A stretch of 43,238 nt of DNA. It comes from a candidate division WOR-1 bacterium RIFCSPLOWO2_02_FULL_46_20 (GTDB lineage Bacteria; Margulisbacteria; WOR-1; O2-12-FULL-45-9). The DNA lies in NCBI GenBank assembly GCA_001771365.1, contig METP01000059.1, forward strand, positions 1-43,238, in the 5' to 3' direction. Positions 26,593 through 36,703 of the stretch are shown here, piece by piece. The translations under genes were made by a program, and so were the position numbers. Within the stretch, counting starts at the first letter, position 1; every line of letters starts with the position of its first letter. The notes below the pieces were generated by a model. It was not told the origin of the DNA, did no database searches, and saw nothing but the letters and a program-made list of their open reading frames with translations.

Positions 26593-28997
26593 TAATGAAA
26601 CACCGCGCCTTCCTGTTTAAATTCCTTCAATTCCTTTTCAAAGCCGTCAAAGTAAAAGCCCCGGCCGCTGGACATGCCAAACGGGTCGTTGGGCATGGCA
26701 TCCAAGCTGAAAGAGACGCTGAATTCCTTGCGATAATCAGAATATGTGTATTTTAACTTCCAGCAATGCAGCTCTTTGACGATCATTATATCACGCACCT
26801 TAAACTGCTGAGTGCTGGGTTCATAAATCTGGCTGAACTTAAATTCCCATTGATTGGGCTGTCCTTCCAAGAACAACACATCATATAAAATACTGCCGGA
26901 TTTTAATAAGCCTGTATTCATATCAGAAACCGTAGAAAAATTAAGGCTCAAATAGCTATAAGGCAATAAGTTTAAAGAATTAACCAGATCTTTCCACTTG
27001 GTATTTTCAATGTCCCAACCTGTCCTGGTATCCCAATATACGACCTGATTTGGCCGCAGCAGCCAATTCGTATTTACATCAAACCATTTGTGGGTTTGCC
27101 AGTTGTACCCCCCGTCAATGGTCCATCTAAAATTGCTCAGATAATAAAAAGTCATCTGTTCCTGAATACTATGATAACGAGTGCCCAACTGGTCAAACAA
27201 GAAGGGGGTATTCCCTTCACTAATTCCTTTTTTGTAGTCGATATCATTTCTAAAATAACTACCCAGATTAGTCCGCAAGCCCAAGCTTTCCCGATAAGCA
27301 TACAGTTGATCCCCTGGAGCATATAAAAACTGGTCAACCCCCGCATTTAATACGGCCGTGGTCCCCATAGCCAGTGGAATACTTTTATTAATATCCAGGG
27401 TCGCCCGATAGCGCTGGGTTGAGTAATCGCGATTGGTCCCGAGCTGAGGCACATAGCGCACTTCACGGTAATGCCCATAGCCAAAAATCGGCCGCAAAGT
27501 AAAAATCTTCAGGTCAATCGGGTCGGGTGATACTTCAATCTCCGGCAGTTTTTCCAGAAATTGTTGGCCTTCGTCGCCGATATAAGTATTACCGTCAAAA
27601 TCAATAAACCAGTTCTCCGTCAGGCGCCAGGAAAAGCCTTTTTCTCTGCCGGCAATCTCGATAACCGGCTCCAACCTCTCATCGCCCGGCAACCCTTCAT
27701 CTGCCACACTATTATAATAATTGGCTTTGGTAGTCAGCACAACATTATCAGACCACAGAGGTTGTCGATGATAAAAGCGCTGTGAAGCCCGCAGCCACCT
27801 GGGGCTATTTTTGGCATAGTCATAATTGAAATAATAGTCGGTGGCACTCTTTTGGTCGGCTTGATTAAAAGAAAATGAATTTTTCCTTAAAAAAGCTCCC
27901 CTGTCATCCAACGTATTAAATTTTAAGTTCCAGCGATCCCTATTTTTATAATCCAGATCCAGCCCAAAGGTGGTTTGGTCCCGCCTGCCGGAAGGGACAA
28001 GATAGGTAGAAGTATAAGCGTGATCGAGCGTTAACTTCGTGTAGGGATTTATCTGCTTGGTGTGATTAATTCTGGTAACCCAGTCGGTTACGCCGGTATC
28101 CTGTTCGCTCAAAGTATAAAGGAAAAGCGTCCCCACTCCCAGGCCTAAAAGATTATAGCTGTTTTCTATCCCGGAACCTAAACCTTTGCTTTGCATAAGA
28201 TCCAAATAAAGCAGGCCAAACGGATAATCCCAGGTGGATTTAAAATAATCACCCTCTACCGCATTATGGCCAATCACCCAGTTTTTTTTTGCTTTTTCCC
28301 CCAATGGATACACAATGTATGGCAGCCATAACACCGGCAGCTCACCGACATAAACAGTCGCATTAGTGCCAATTACTTTATCTTTTGGATAATACGCTAT
28401 CCTGTGGGCCTTTACATAATAATGAGAAGGACTGTCATCACAGGTTGAAATTGCCCCCCAGTTACCCACCATTTTACCGTTGGCATCATTAATCTCATTA
28501 GCTTGAACAAAAAGGTTCCCTTTAATTTTGCCGGGAGCCAATTTGGTCTTAAAGTTATTGTAATGGGTAATTTCGGTATCAACATCATACACAACATAAT
28601 CTGAAAAGGCTTCGTAATCTTCGGTCACCATTTTTACGTTGCCCTCAGCCGTGGCCACATTACTTTCAGAATCCATATAGAGTCTGTCGGAATAAATGGT
28701 AACTTTTTTTAATTTGACCTCAACAGACCCTGTGGCCACCACAATATCACTGCCTTCTTCATACTGCAGCTTATCTGCTTTAATATTAACGGGGATTTCT
28801 TCTTGGGCAAAAGCGGGAGCAAAAAGGCATAATGTCAAATAAATTCCCACACCAAAACCCCACCTGCTCAAGCGGGGTATTAGACCCCGCTCTTCGCCTA
28901 CAAGGTAACCCCACCGCAAGCGGTGGGGTATTTTGGTGTGGGAATAAAGAAATAAGCAATTACAATAACGTGCCGAAGGCGCACCTTCATTTGTCAT
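26589..28997 (-). CDS. lptD: LPS-assembly protein LptD, with palindromic element inserted in the signal-peptide region
   Basis: NIKADKLQYEEGSDIVVATGSVEVKLKKVTIYSDRLYMDSESNVATAEGNVKM (OstA domain), GELPVLWLPYIVYPLGEKAKKNWVIGHN and a long beta-barrel region. Confidence 0.9.
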   Translation of the reverse strand: MTNEGAPSARYCNCLFLYSHTKIPHRLRWGYLVGEERGLIPRLSRWGFGVGIYLTLCLFAPAFAQEEIPVNIKADKLQYEEGSDIVVATGSVEVKLKKVTIYSDRLYMDSESNVATAEGNVKMVTEDYEAFSDYVVYDVDTEITHYNNFKTKLAPGKIKGNLFVQANEINDANGKMVGNWGAISTCDDSPSHYYVKAHRIAYYPKDKVIGTNATVYVGELPVLWLPYIVYPLGEKAKKNWVIGHNAVEGDYFKSTWDYPFGLLYLDLMQSKGLGSGIENSYNLLGLGVGTLFLYTLSEQDTGVTDWVTRINHTKQINPYTKLTLDHAYTSTYLVPSGRRDQTTFGLDLDYKNRDRWNLKFNTLDDRGAFLRKNSFSFNQADQKSATDYYFNYDYAKNSPRWLRASQRFYHRQPLWSDNVVLTTKANYYNSVADEGLPGDERLEPVIEIAGREKGFSWRLTENWFIDFDGNTYIGDEGQQFLEKLPEIEVSPDPIDLKIFTLRPIFGYGHYREVRYVPQLGTNRDYSTQRYRATLDINKSIPLAMGTTAVLNAGVDQFLYAPGDQLYAYRESLGLRTNLGSYFRNDIDYKKGISEGNTPFLFDQLGTRYHSIQEQMTFYYLSNFRWTIDGGYNWQTHKWFDVNTNWLLRPNQVVYWDTRTGWDIENTKWKDLVNSLNLLPYSYLSLNFSTVSDMNTGLLKSGSILYDVLFLEGQPNQWEFKFSQIYEPSTQQFKVRDIMIVKELHCWKLKYTYSDYRKEFSVSFSLDAMPNDPFGMSSGRGFYFDGFEKELKEFKQEGAVFHY
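28844..28944 (-). repeat. 101-bp palindromic/MITE-like element, copy 2, inside the 5' end of lptD, with TTTA flanking repeats
   Basis: Reverse complement matches 8694-8794 at 99/101 positions; encodes most of SHTKIPHRLRWGYLVGEERGLIPRLSRWGFGVGIY. Confidence 0.95.
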
Positions 28998-29004
28998 TTA
29001 AAAG

Positions 29005-31386
29005 TCATGTGAGCACTCTATGAATCAATCTTTGTTCCGCTATTTCGGTCAAAACATCAAAGCTACCGACTTTTTTATACAGATCCATAGCCTTTTCAAT
29101 TTCATGTTTTAGATAATAAATATCACCGAGATTTAAGCAGACAGCTGAAAGCTGAGGATCAAGGCCATAGGCTGTTTCCAGTTCCAGCTGAGCCAGGTCG
29201 ATTTGGCCAAGCAGCGAACAAATTACGCCAAGATTATTGCGTAAAATAACAGAGTTCGGCTCCATATGTACCGCCTCCTGGAGTTTAGCTTTGGCCTCGC
29301 TAAACTTTCCTTCATTAGCCAAAGCCACGGCTAAATTATTTAAGGCTACGGTAAATTTAGAATCTAACTGCGCCGCCGAGACAAATTCTTCAAGCGCCGC
29401 TTTATGCATCCCTTTCATAAAGTACTCAAAACCTGAACTATTATATTTTTGGCCAAAAGAGACGCTGACATCTTCTTTGCGTCCACTTCTGGTGGTCTTG
29501 GCTCCCCTTCCCCAAATAGCAATAATCTCTCGCTTCTCGGGCTGGGGAATAACCGCCAACAAGGCTTTGTGACGCATACTATTGAGACTGGCGGCCTTAA
29601 GATATTTAATCCGTCTTTTAAGGTTGCCAAAATCAATATCTTCCTGCAAGATGTCTTCATAGGTTTTCAGAGCCTTGTGGACGATACCCTGCGCCTCGTA
29701 GGCAGTGCCTAGATTAAAACGGACTGTGCGCGCAAAATCCGCGATCTCGGAGGAGGCGAACTCAAGCGCCCGATTAAACTGAGCGGCCGCCAGGTCAAAC
29801 CTACCCTCACGACGATAAACACAACCTAAAAGATTGGCGGCGAAGGGTGCTCGAGCCTGATCTTTGAGCGCGATTTGTAATTCACGGATCGCCGCATCTC
29901 GTTCCCCTTTTTCAATATACATCTTAGCCAAATCAAGGTGCAGGGCAACCTTCCAGGGGTCCTCAACCAATTTTCCCTTCATTTTTTCAATTTCAAGATC
30001 AAGTTCTTTCCCTTTGGCTTCCTTGTATCGTTCTATAACTCGCAAGTCGTAAGGTGCCATTTCTAATAAGTCTTGCAAAACCTTAACCGCCTTGCGGCAC
30101 AGCTTTAATTGAAAATATGCCTCTCCCAATAAAAGATAGGCGGCAACAAATTTTTTATCAATGGCAATAATGCCTTCAGCTTCAATGGTTGCCCGCTGGA
30201 CTTCACCCTTAGCCAGGCAAGCGCGGCCCAGTACTAAACGAGCCAATAGTAACTGAGGATGAATTTTAATAATTTCCCGGCATTTGCGAATAACCGATTC
30301 CGCTGAGCTGGGATCAACCTCAATCATTTTTTCAAATTGGTTGAGGGCTTCCTTGATCTGTTTTTTATATAGAAAAGCTTCGGCCAGATAGGTGCGGGCC
30401 AAAATTTGTTCGGGACAAAACTCTAAGACCTCTTCATATCCACGCACGGCCTCTTCGATAAATTCCGGTTGGCTATTGGCCAAATTATGATAGCATTCTA
30501 TGGCTTCGCTGAAATTGCCCTGGCGACGCAGAGACTCGGCCAAAGCCGAAGTGGCCTGAGGATGGTTGGGATAACTTTTTAAGACCGATTTAATTTTGGC
30601 GATAACATCGGCTAACCTGGTTGCGTCCAAGCGCACAATCTCCAGCAGTTTTTTAATGGCGGCCTCCGGGTTTAATGAGCGCATGTAAACATCGGCCAGG
30701 ATCTCACGGATCAGGATATTGCCTTCGAGTTTTCGCAGCAACCCTTCCAGCCTCTGAACAACTTCACGCCCAACCTCCGGATCATTGGAAAACATAGACT
30801 GAAAACATTGGGCCGCCTTATTGTAGTCTTCGGTGCGGGTATAGAGCTCCCCAAGTGTACGTAAAATATGTTTATCTTCTGGTCGATAGTTAAGAATTTC
30901 TTCGTAAAATTTGATCGCTTCCTGGATCCGGCCCTTTTCCAGATAAGCACCGGCCAAAATTTCTGTTAAAGTAGTATCTTTTACCCCCTGTCGCAAAGAT
31001 CTTTCAAGCAAGGCAATGGTTTCATCAATTCTGCCCTGTTTAACAAATATGCGGCCCAAGACATTACAGGCCTCCACGTTTTTTGGACTAACCTCCAAAG
31101 CTTCTTCCAGCTCTAAGATTGTGGCATCAAGGTTGCCTTGAACAACCTCAAACGCCGCCAGAGAAAGCCGCGGACCTATTTTTTCCGGCGCTTTGCCAAT
31201 TTCTCTCTCATAATCCAGCATTACTTCAGACAAGAGGCGCGGACAGAGCTGCACTGCCTGACTATAATGATTTTTGGCCAGTTTATAATAACCTTCTTCA
31301 AGATAATATCTGCCCACAGCCTTCAAAGCCTGCGGGTTATTGGGATCTTTTCTGATCGCTTCTTTGATGTTCTCTAAATTCCTCAT
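29005..31386 (-). CDS. Large tetratricopeptide-repeat protein
   Basis: Repeated TPR signatures such as NPQALKAVGRYYLEEGYYKLAKNHYSQAVQLCP and NNLGVICSLLGQIDLAQLELETAYGLDP. Confidence 0.92.
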   Translation of the reverse strand: MRNLENIKEAIRKDPNNPQALKAVGRYYLEEGYYKLAKNHYSQAVQLCPRLLSEVMLDYEREIGKAPEKIGPRLSLAAFEVVQGNLDATILELEEALEVSPKNVEACNVLGRIFVKQGRIDETIALLERSLRQGVKDTTLTEILAGAYLEKGRIQEAIKFYEEILNYRPEDKHILRTLGELYTRTEDYNKAAQCFQSMFSNDPEVGREVVQRLEGLLRKLEGNILIREILADVYMRSLNPEAAIKKLLEIVRLDATRLADVIAKIKSVLKSYPNHPQATSALAESLRRQGNFSEAIECYHNLANSQPEFIEEAVRGYEEVLEFCPEQILARTYLAEAFLYKKQIKEALNQFEKMIEVDPSSAESVIRKCREIIKIHPQLLLARLVLGRACLAKGEVQRATIEAEGIIAIDKKFVAAYLLLGEAYFQLKLCRKAVKVLQDLLEMAPYDLRVIERYKEAKGKELDLEIEKMKGKLVEDPWKVALHLDLAKMYIEKGERDAAIRELQIALKDQARAPFAANLLGCVYRREGRFDLAAAQFNRALEFASSEIADFARTVRFNLGTAYEAQGIVHKALKTYEDILQEDIDFGNLKRRIKYLKAASLNSMRHKALLAVIPQPEKREIIAIWGRGAKTTRSGRKEDVSVSFGQKYNSSGFEYFMKGMHKAALEEFVSAAQLDSKFTVALNNLAVALANEGKFSEAKAKLQEAVHMEPNSVILRNNLGVICSLLGQIDLAQLELETAYGLDPQLSAVCLNLGDIYYLKHEIEKAMDLYKKVGSFDVLTEIAEQRLIHRVLT

Positions 31387-32459
31387 TTAAACCAGCCTTC
31401 CCAAAAAAGCAGCAACCCACCAACGGCAGTAAAGGCTATTTGCGGAGTAAAGGCAGCAACCGCCGGAGGCAAAGCCCCCCCCTTACCCAAAGAACGAAAC
31501 ACGGAAGCAAAAACATAAAACGTAAACATAAACACAATGGTTACAACCATGCCCCAGGTTTTACCCGAACGCGGCGACGGCAAAGAAAAGGGGATCCCAA
31601 TCAAGGCAAAAACAAAACAGGTTAAAGGGATTGAATATTTCATAAATAATTCGGTCTGCAAAGCATTGACACTCCCCCCACCCTTACCTACTATGCCAAT
31701 CATCCCCTTGAGTTCGTCGCTACTCATCTCTTCGGGAGTTTTTTGGCCGCTAAAATTCAGAATATCTTCAGAAACATTAAGCTTCATATCGTCGAAACTG
31801 GCTTCATAATTTAAAAACCCATCGTTATCATATTTATGGATCGTCCCTGACTTAAGCTCCCAGATTCTACCCTGAAAAGTCGCCTCCTCAGCCAGGATAA
31901 CCCTGGGAAAGTTCTCATCCGCAAGCTCATAGACCATAATATTTTTCATAACCCTTCTTTGCATATCCACCTCACGCGCGTAATAATGGCGGTTATAGGC
32001 GTCTTTGAAAAAGACATCTTTTTTTACTTCGGGCAGCGGTTTTTTATAAATAATCTGCCGGATTATATTTGTGGCGACATGGTTGGCACGCGGCACAATT
32101 TTTTCATTGGTAATATAAGAAGCAAAACTGACCAGAACTCCGATAACAATAATGGGAGTGGCTATTCTAAAAAGATTGATGCCGGAAGTGCGCATGGCCA
32201 CAATCTCGTTATCTTTGGACAGTCGGCCCAGGTCCATAGCCGTGGCAAATAATGTGGAAACCGGAAAAGTAAGCACCATAATCGCGGGCATTTTGTAGAT
32301 TAAAAGTTTAAGGACGGCCCACAAGGGGACGCCCTTATTAATAATCAAATCCGCCATAGTGAAAAGCAAATCAACCGTCAAAACCAGCACAAAACCGACG
32401 ACGCCGATTAAAAAAGGCCCAATCATTTCAGAAGAAACATAACGGTCAATAATTTTCAT
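31383..32459 (-). CDS. LptF/LptG family permease (second paralog)
   Basis: [64 protein letters not shown]. Confidence 0.92.
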   Translation of the reverse strand: MKIIDRYVSSEMIGPFLIGVVGFVLVLTVDLLFTMADLIINKGVPLWAVLKLLIYKMPAIMVLTFPVSTLFATAMDLGRLSKDNEIVAMRTSGINLFRIATPIIVIGVLVSFASYITNEKIVPRANHVATNIIRQIIYKKPLPEVKKDVFFKDAYNRHYYAREVDMQRRVMKNIMVYELADENFPRVILAEEATFQGRIWELKSGTIHKYDNDGFLNYEASFDDMKLNVSEDILNFSGQKTPEEMSSDELKGMIGIVGKGGGSVNALQTELFMKYSIPLTCFVFALIGIPFSLPSPRSGKTWGMVVTIVFMFTFYVFASVFRSLGKGGALPPAVAAFTPQIAFTAVGGLLLFWEGWFK

Positions 32460-32650
32460 TCAGCTTCTCTTCGCCGTCTTTGCTCCCGTCTTACCGCAGC
32501 ATCCTGCTGCTTTCTTCTGCGCTCCGAAGGTTTCTCATAAAATTCGCGCTTTTTAATCTCATCAATAACGCCTTCACGCCTGAGTTTTGTCTTAAACTTG
32601 CGCAGCGCTTTTTCCAGCCCCTCTCCCTTTCTAACTTCAATTTTGGACAT
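32456..32650 (-). CDS. rpsU: 30S ribosomal protein S21
   Basis: [48 protein letters not shown]. Confidence 0.95.
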   Translation of the reverse strand: MSKIEVRKGEGLEKALRKFKTKLRREGVIDEIKKREFYEKPSERRRKQQDAAVRREQRRRREAE

Positions 32651-32663
32651 ATTTTACCTCCTT

Positions 32664-33326
32664 TCAGCTTTGATTATGTTCGTATTCTAAACAGCACATC
32701 AGCCGACCGCAAATCCCGGAAGTTTTTGAAGGCGATATTGCCAGGCCCTGTTCTTTAACCATCTTGACTGTAACATGTCTGGGCTTCTCCAGCCATACCG
32801 AACAACACAACGAACGGCCACACGGCCCCAACCCCCCCATGATGCGGGCCTGATCCCGCGGCGAAACCTGGCGTAAATTAACCCGAGCCTCAAGAGAGGT
32901 CGACAAATCACGCGTCAGGTCACGCAGGTTCTTGATCTTTTTGCCATCCAGCAACTTGTAATAAATAACAATTCGATTAATATCAAACAAATATTCCACA
33001 TTGACGATCTTAACCGGCAGCTCATGCTCATTTACCTTTTGGGCGGCAATACCCAGCCCTTTTTGTTCCAGCTCCGGCAGGGTTTTAACTTTTTTGATAT
33101 CCTCGGGAGTAGCGTAACGAATTACCTTTTTTAACCGCACATCACGCGATAAGGCCTTGGGCAAGCCATGCATATATGAAACAATCTCACCATACTCAAT
33201 GCCCCGGTCTGTCTGCACCACCACCGGCGACCCCACCTTGATGGCACCTTCCCGGTAACCCGTAATAGGACAAACGCGATTAAACTTACGCAGTTTTATC
33301 GCCAGCTGTTTCTTGTTGTCAGACAT
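32664..33326 (-). CDS. PSP1/RicT-family protein
   Basis: GLGPCGRSLCCSVWL, SPSKTSGICGRLMCCLEYE, VVVQTDRGIEYGEIV. Confidence 0.93.
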   Translation of the reverse strand: MSDNKKQLAIKLRKFNRVCPITGYREGAIKVGSPVVVQTDRGIEYGEIVSYMHGLPKALSRDVRLKKVIRYATPEDIKKVKTLPELEQKGLGIAAQKVNEHELPVKIVNVEYLFDINRIVIYYKLLDGKKIKNLRDLTRDLSTSLEARVNLRQVSPRDQARIMGGLGPCGRSLCCSVWLEKPRHVTVKMVKEQGLAISPSKTSGICGRLMCCLEYEHNQS

Positions 33327-34020
33327 GGGCTGCTCCTAACTTTAAACACATAATATTTAAGGCCAGTTTTAAATTGGCCTTTCTTTTAATAAGGCATAAG
33401 GTGTCTAAAATAACCCTGGCATAACGCACATTGCTTAGTTTATGTCGGGCAAAATATGAGAGATTATAAAGTATCATTTCAATTCTTTCTTTTTCTTTTT
33501 CCAAAACAGCAGAAAGCTCAAAAAGCTCAAGGCAATTTTTCTTGTTTACATTTTTTAATTCGTCATAAAAAGAAGCCAACTCGGGATCAGCCTGCCAAGC
33601 TTCGGCTCTTTCGGAATAAATAATTTTTTGGCACCGGGAGATAATGGTTTTGGGTATTTTGTCTTCCCGTTCGGCCAGCAGGATAAAAACCACGCCAGGA
33701 GCCGGCTCTTCCAGTGTTTTTAAAAAAGCTGCCGCGGCTGGCCCGGTTAAAGTGTCTGCCTGGTCGATAATAACCAAAAGATAACGGCTGGCAGACGGGC
33801 CATAACGAACCCAGGTTTGTAATTCCCTGACCTGGTCTATCTTAAAGCTTGTACCATCCGGGACAACCACAAATTTGTCTTGTTTTTTGCACCGCAGCTG
33901 ATCGGCAAAAGCCTCGGCTTCTTCTCTTTTGCCAACACCAGGCGGCCCAACAAACAGATAAGCCCCGGCCACACGATCACTTTTGGCAACGCCCGCCAGG
34001 ATGTTTTTTGTGCGTGACAT
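33319..34020 (-). CDS. holB: DNA polymerase III delta-prime subunit-like protein
   Basis: AYLFVGPPGVGKREEAEAFADQLRC, VIIDQADTLTGPAAAAFLKTLEEPAPGVVFILLAE. Confidence 0.88.
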   Translation of the reverse strand: MSRTKNILAGVAKSDRVAGAYLFVGPPGVGKREEAEAFADQLRCKKQDKFVVVPDGTSFKIDQVRELQTWVRYGPSASRYLLVIIDQADTLTGPAAAAFLKTLEEPAPGVVFILLAEREDKIPKTIISRCQKIIYSERAEAWQADPELASFYDELKNVNKKNCLELFELSAVLEKEKERIEMILYNLSYFARHKLSNVRYARVILDTLCLIKRKANLKLALNIMCLKLGAAHV

Positions 34021-34028
34021 TAGGGGTA

Positions 34029-34034
34029 ATTATA
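34029..34034 (-). promoter_or_regulatory. Extended -10 (TGT-TATAAT) 8 nt before the holB ATG
   Basis: Reverse strand CGTGTTATAATTACCCCTAATG; no convincing -35. Confidence 0.5.
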
Positions 34035-34057
34035 ACACGAAAAAATGAAAATGAATA

Positions 34058-36007
34058 TTAACGCTTCACAGTATGAACATCGGAGATTTTACGGATAGCA
34101 ACAAGCACTTGATTAAGATGCGCCGCGTTCTTTATGTCCACTGTTAAACGCAAAAAAGCCGAGCTGCCGCGTTTAGTGGTAATCTGGGCCGAATACACAT
34201 TGGTTTGCGTTTCGGCAATTTCAGACAAAACCTCCTTAAGCACCCCCACCCTGTCAAAGGCTTCCACCTCTATCTCTACCGGAAAAAACGCTTCACCGTC
34301 TAGATTCCAATCAACTTTGACCATTTTATCCCTGGGAAATTTTTGCTTAATAACATTGTCACAATCCTGGCGATGGATGGCAACCCCTTTTCCCCGAGTC
34401 ACAAAGCCAACAATCTTTTCTCCGGGAATCGGCCGGCAACACTTCGAAAATTTGGCTAAAACATTGTTCAAGCCCGCCACAGTTACCAAACTCTTACTTT
34501 TACCCGGCGGCTTGGCAAGTTTAACCGATTTTACCTTCGGCGCCCCTTTGACACCTAATTCTTGCTTGGATTCCGGCAATTTAACCCCTTGTTGTTTTTT
34601 AAACCATCCCCTGATTTTAATTTTGGCAGAAGCAGTTCTGACAAACCTTAACCAGTCCTGGCTGGGGTTGTTTTTTTTACCGGTTAATATTTCAACAATG
34701 TCGCCATTTTTCAGCTCGTGATCCAGAGGCACAAGGCGGCCGTTTGCTTTGGCTCCCGTTGCGCGATGGCCCACCTCCGTATGAACTCGATAGGCAAAAT
34801 CAATAGGCGTAGCGCCCGGCGGTAAACCAAAAACATTTCCCTTTGGAGTAAAAACAAAAACCTCATCGACAAAAAGATCGATTTTGAGGCTCTCCATAAA
34901 ATCCTTGGCGTCTTTTAATTCATTTTGCCATTCCAGCATCTGCCTAAACCAGGACATTTTTTGATCCAAGTTTTTATCTGTCGCACCTTCTTTATAACGC
35001 CAGTGAGCCGCGATGCCATATTCGGAGACACGGTGCATCTCTTTGGTACGGATTTGCGTTTCGACAGGCCTGCCTGCTGGACCGATCACTGTAGTATGCA
35101 AAGATTGGTAACCATTAGACTTGGGCATAGCAATATAATCGCGAAACCTCCCGGGAATAGGTTTCCAGGCTGCGTGCAACACGCCTAAAACGGCATAACA
35201 CTCTTTGATCGTCTCCACAATTATCCTAATAGCAGTTAAATCGTAAATTTCGTCAAACTCCAAATTTTGATCGACCATTTTATGATAAATGCCGTAAAAA
35301 TGTTTGGGCCGGCCGTTAATTTGGACTTTGATATTAACTTTAGTCAGTATATCTATAGCCTGTTTAATAAATCCCTGAATATATTCCTCACGGTTATCAC
35401 GACGCTCGGCTATCTTCTTTTTTATCTCTTCATACTGGCTCGGCTCCAGCACTGCAAAAGCCAGATCCTCCAGCTCCCACTTTAGTTTCCACATACCCAG
35501 CCGATGGGCTAAGGGGGCAAAAATTTCGCGTGTTTCCAAAGCGGTCTCTTTTTGTTTTTCCGCCGGCAGATATTTTATTGTGCGCATATTATGGAGACGG
35601 TCCGCCAGCTTAATCACAATAATGCGAAAATCCTCACCCATGGCTACAAACATTTTGCGGAAGTTTTCTGCTTGTTGTACTTCGCGGCTGACAAAAGTTA
35701 ACTGGCTCAGTTTGGTAACCCCTTCCACCATTCTGGTTACTTCTTCACCAAAAATTTTAGCCAGCTCAATGCGGCTAACCTCGGCATCTTCAATGACATC
35801 GTGGAGAAAGGCCGCGGCAATGGTTAACGGGTCTTGCTCCAATTCAGCCAAGATGTGAGCAATAGCTAAAGGATGGATAAAAAATGGGTCGCCAGATAAT
35901 CTTTTATGCCTGGCGTGAGCATTTTTAGAAAACTCATAAGCCCGTCTCACAATCTCAAGATCAGCTTTGGGATTATATGATTTTATTTTTGCTTCTAGCT
36001 GATTCAT
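34058..36007 (-). CDS. RelA/SpoT bifunctional (p)ppGpp synthetase/hydrolase
   Basis: HD domain (AAAFLHDVIEDAEV), synthetase (PKSNGYQSLHTTVIGP), TGS (VFTPKGNVFGLPPGATPIDFAY), ACT domain. Confidence 0.97.
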   Translation of the reverse strand: MNQLEAKIKSYNPKADLEIVRRAYEFSKNAHARHKRLSGDPFFIHPLAIAHILAELEQDPLTIAAAFLHDVIEDAEVSRIELAKIFGEEVTRMVEGVTKLSQLTFVSREVQQAENFRKMFVAMGEDFRIIVIKLADRLHNMRTIKYLPAEKQKETALETREIFAPLAHRLGMWKLKWELEDLAFAVLEPSQYEEIKKKIAERRDNREEYIQGFIKQAIDILTKVNIKVQINGRPKHFYGIYHKMVDQNLEFDEIYDLTAIRIIVETIKECYAVLGVLHAAWKPIPGRFRDYIAMPKSNGYQSLHTTVIGPAGRPVETQIRTKEMHRVSEYGIAAHWRYKEGATDKNLDQKMSWFRQMLEWQNELKDAKDFMESLKIDLFVDEVFVFTPKGNVFGLPPGATPIDFAYRVHTEVGHRATGAKANGRLVPLDHELKNGDIVEILTGKKNNPSQDWLRFVRTASAKIKIRGWFKKQQGVKLPESKQELGVKGAPKVKSVKLAKPPGKSKSLVTVAGLNNVLAKFSKCCRPIPGEKIVGFVTRGKGVAIHRQDCDNVIKQKFPRDKMVKVDWNLDGEAFFPVEIEVEAFDRVGVLKEVLSEIAETQTNVYSAQITTKRGSSAFLRLTVDIKNAAHLNQVLVAIRKISDVHTVKR

Positions 36008-36669
36008 CTATTGCGACTACGGTTGCGGCTGCGATCCATTACTCCAAGGGCGGGTGGAATAGCAGGTTTACGTTGTGGCGGCCTGCCCAGCTCTCTCTCC
36101 CTATCTCTAGGCGCGGACCTGCCGCCAGAAGCTCGCACCGCCACAGTTACTTTACAAGAATTTTCTAAGGCTGAGGTGCGTTTGTACGCTTCTTCAAGAT
36201 TATCTCCAATGGCAAAACTTCCGTGCCCTTTTAAGACAGCCACTACATTTTCATTACCTAGAAAGGCTGGAAGCATACGCGCGGTTTCTTCGGAACCAAT
36301 GCTGCTGCGCACTCTCAAAATAGGTGCGGATTTAAAAACAAATGTCCCTTCCGCATCCTGCGGCACAATTTTGTTGTCGGTTATAGAAACAGCAATAGTG
36401 TTGGCCGGATGGGCATGGACAATTGCTTTGGCTCCACTCTGTTTATAAACCGCGCGATGGGCATTAATTTCTCTTGAAGCAGAGCTGTCTTGCTCACCGG
36501 CTTCAAGCCCCACTTCAACAATATCTTTTTCCCGTAAATCCCCCAACATAGCATCCCGATGTGTAATAAAGACCTTGTCCCCTTCACGCACACTTATATT
36601 GCCACCACAAGCATCAACCAACCCTTCCTGAAACAGCAACTTTCCGATCCTTCTAAATTCTTCAAACAT
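36004..36669 (-). CDS. Class II aldolase/adducin family protein (start trimmed to MFEEFRRIGKLLFQEG)
   Basis: DACGGNISVREGDKVFITHRDAMLGDL, AIVHAHPANTIAVSI, LKGHGSFAIGDNLEEAYKRTSALENSC; AGGGAGGT RBS before ATG 36669. Confidence 0.88.
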   Translation of the reverse strand: MFEEFRRIGKLLFQEGLVDACGGNISVREGDKVFITHRDAMLGDLREKDIVEVGLEAGEQDSSASREINAHRAVYKQSGAKAIVHAHPANTIAVSITDNKIVPQDAEGTFVFKSAPILRVRSSIGSEETARMLPAFLGNENVVAVLKGHGSFAIGDNLEEAYKRTSALENSCKVTVAVRASGGRSAPRDRERELGRPPQRKPAIPPALGVMDRSRNRSRNR

Positions 36670-36682
36670 TTTTACCTCCCTA

Positions 36683-36702
36683 CCCCGAGCAAAGTCGAGG
36701 GG
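36683..36702. repeat. Short imperfect palindrome between pfkB and the aldolase gene
   Basis: CCCCGAGCAAAGTCGAGGGG; abuts the aldolase RBS. Confidence 0.6.
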
Positions 36703-36703
36703 C

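Noticed and set aside
28832-29023. 63-aa + strand ORF across element copy 2
   Set aside because: An alternative open frame of the palindromic element (FPHQNPTCSSGVLDPALRLQGNPTASGGVFWCGN), antisense to lptD.
34134-34721. 195-aa ORF antisense to relA
   Set aside because: The relA domains are unambiguous on the other strand.
36004-36070. RSRNRSRNR tail of the aldolase as a functional repeat
   Set aside because: Short low-complexity terminus; nothing further supports a function.
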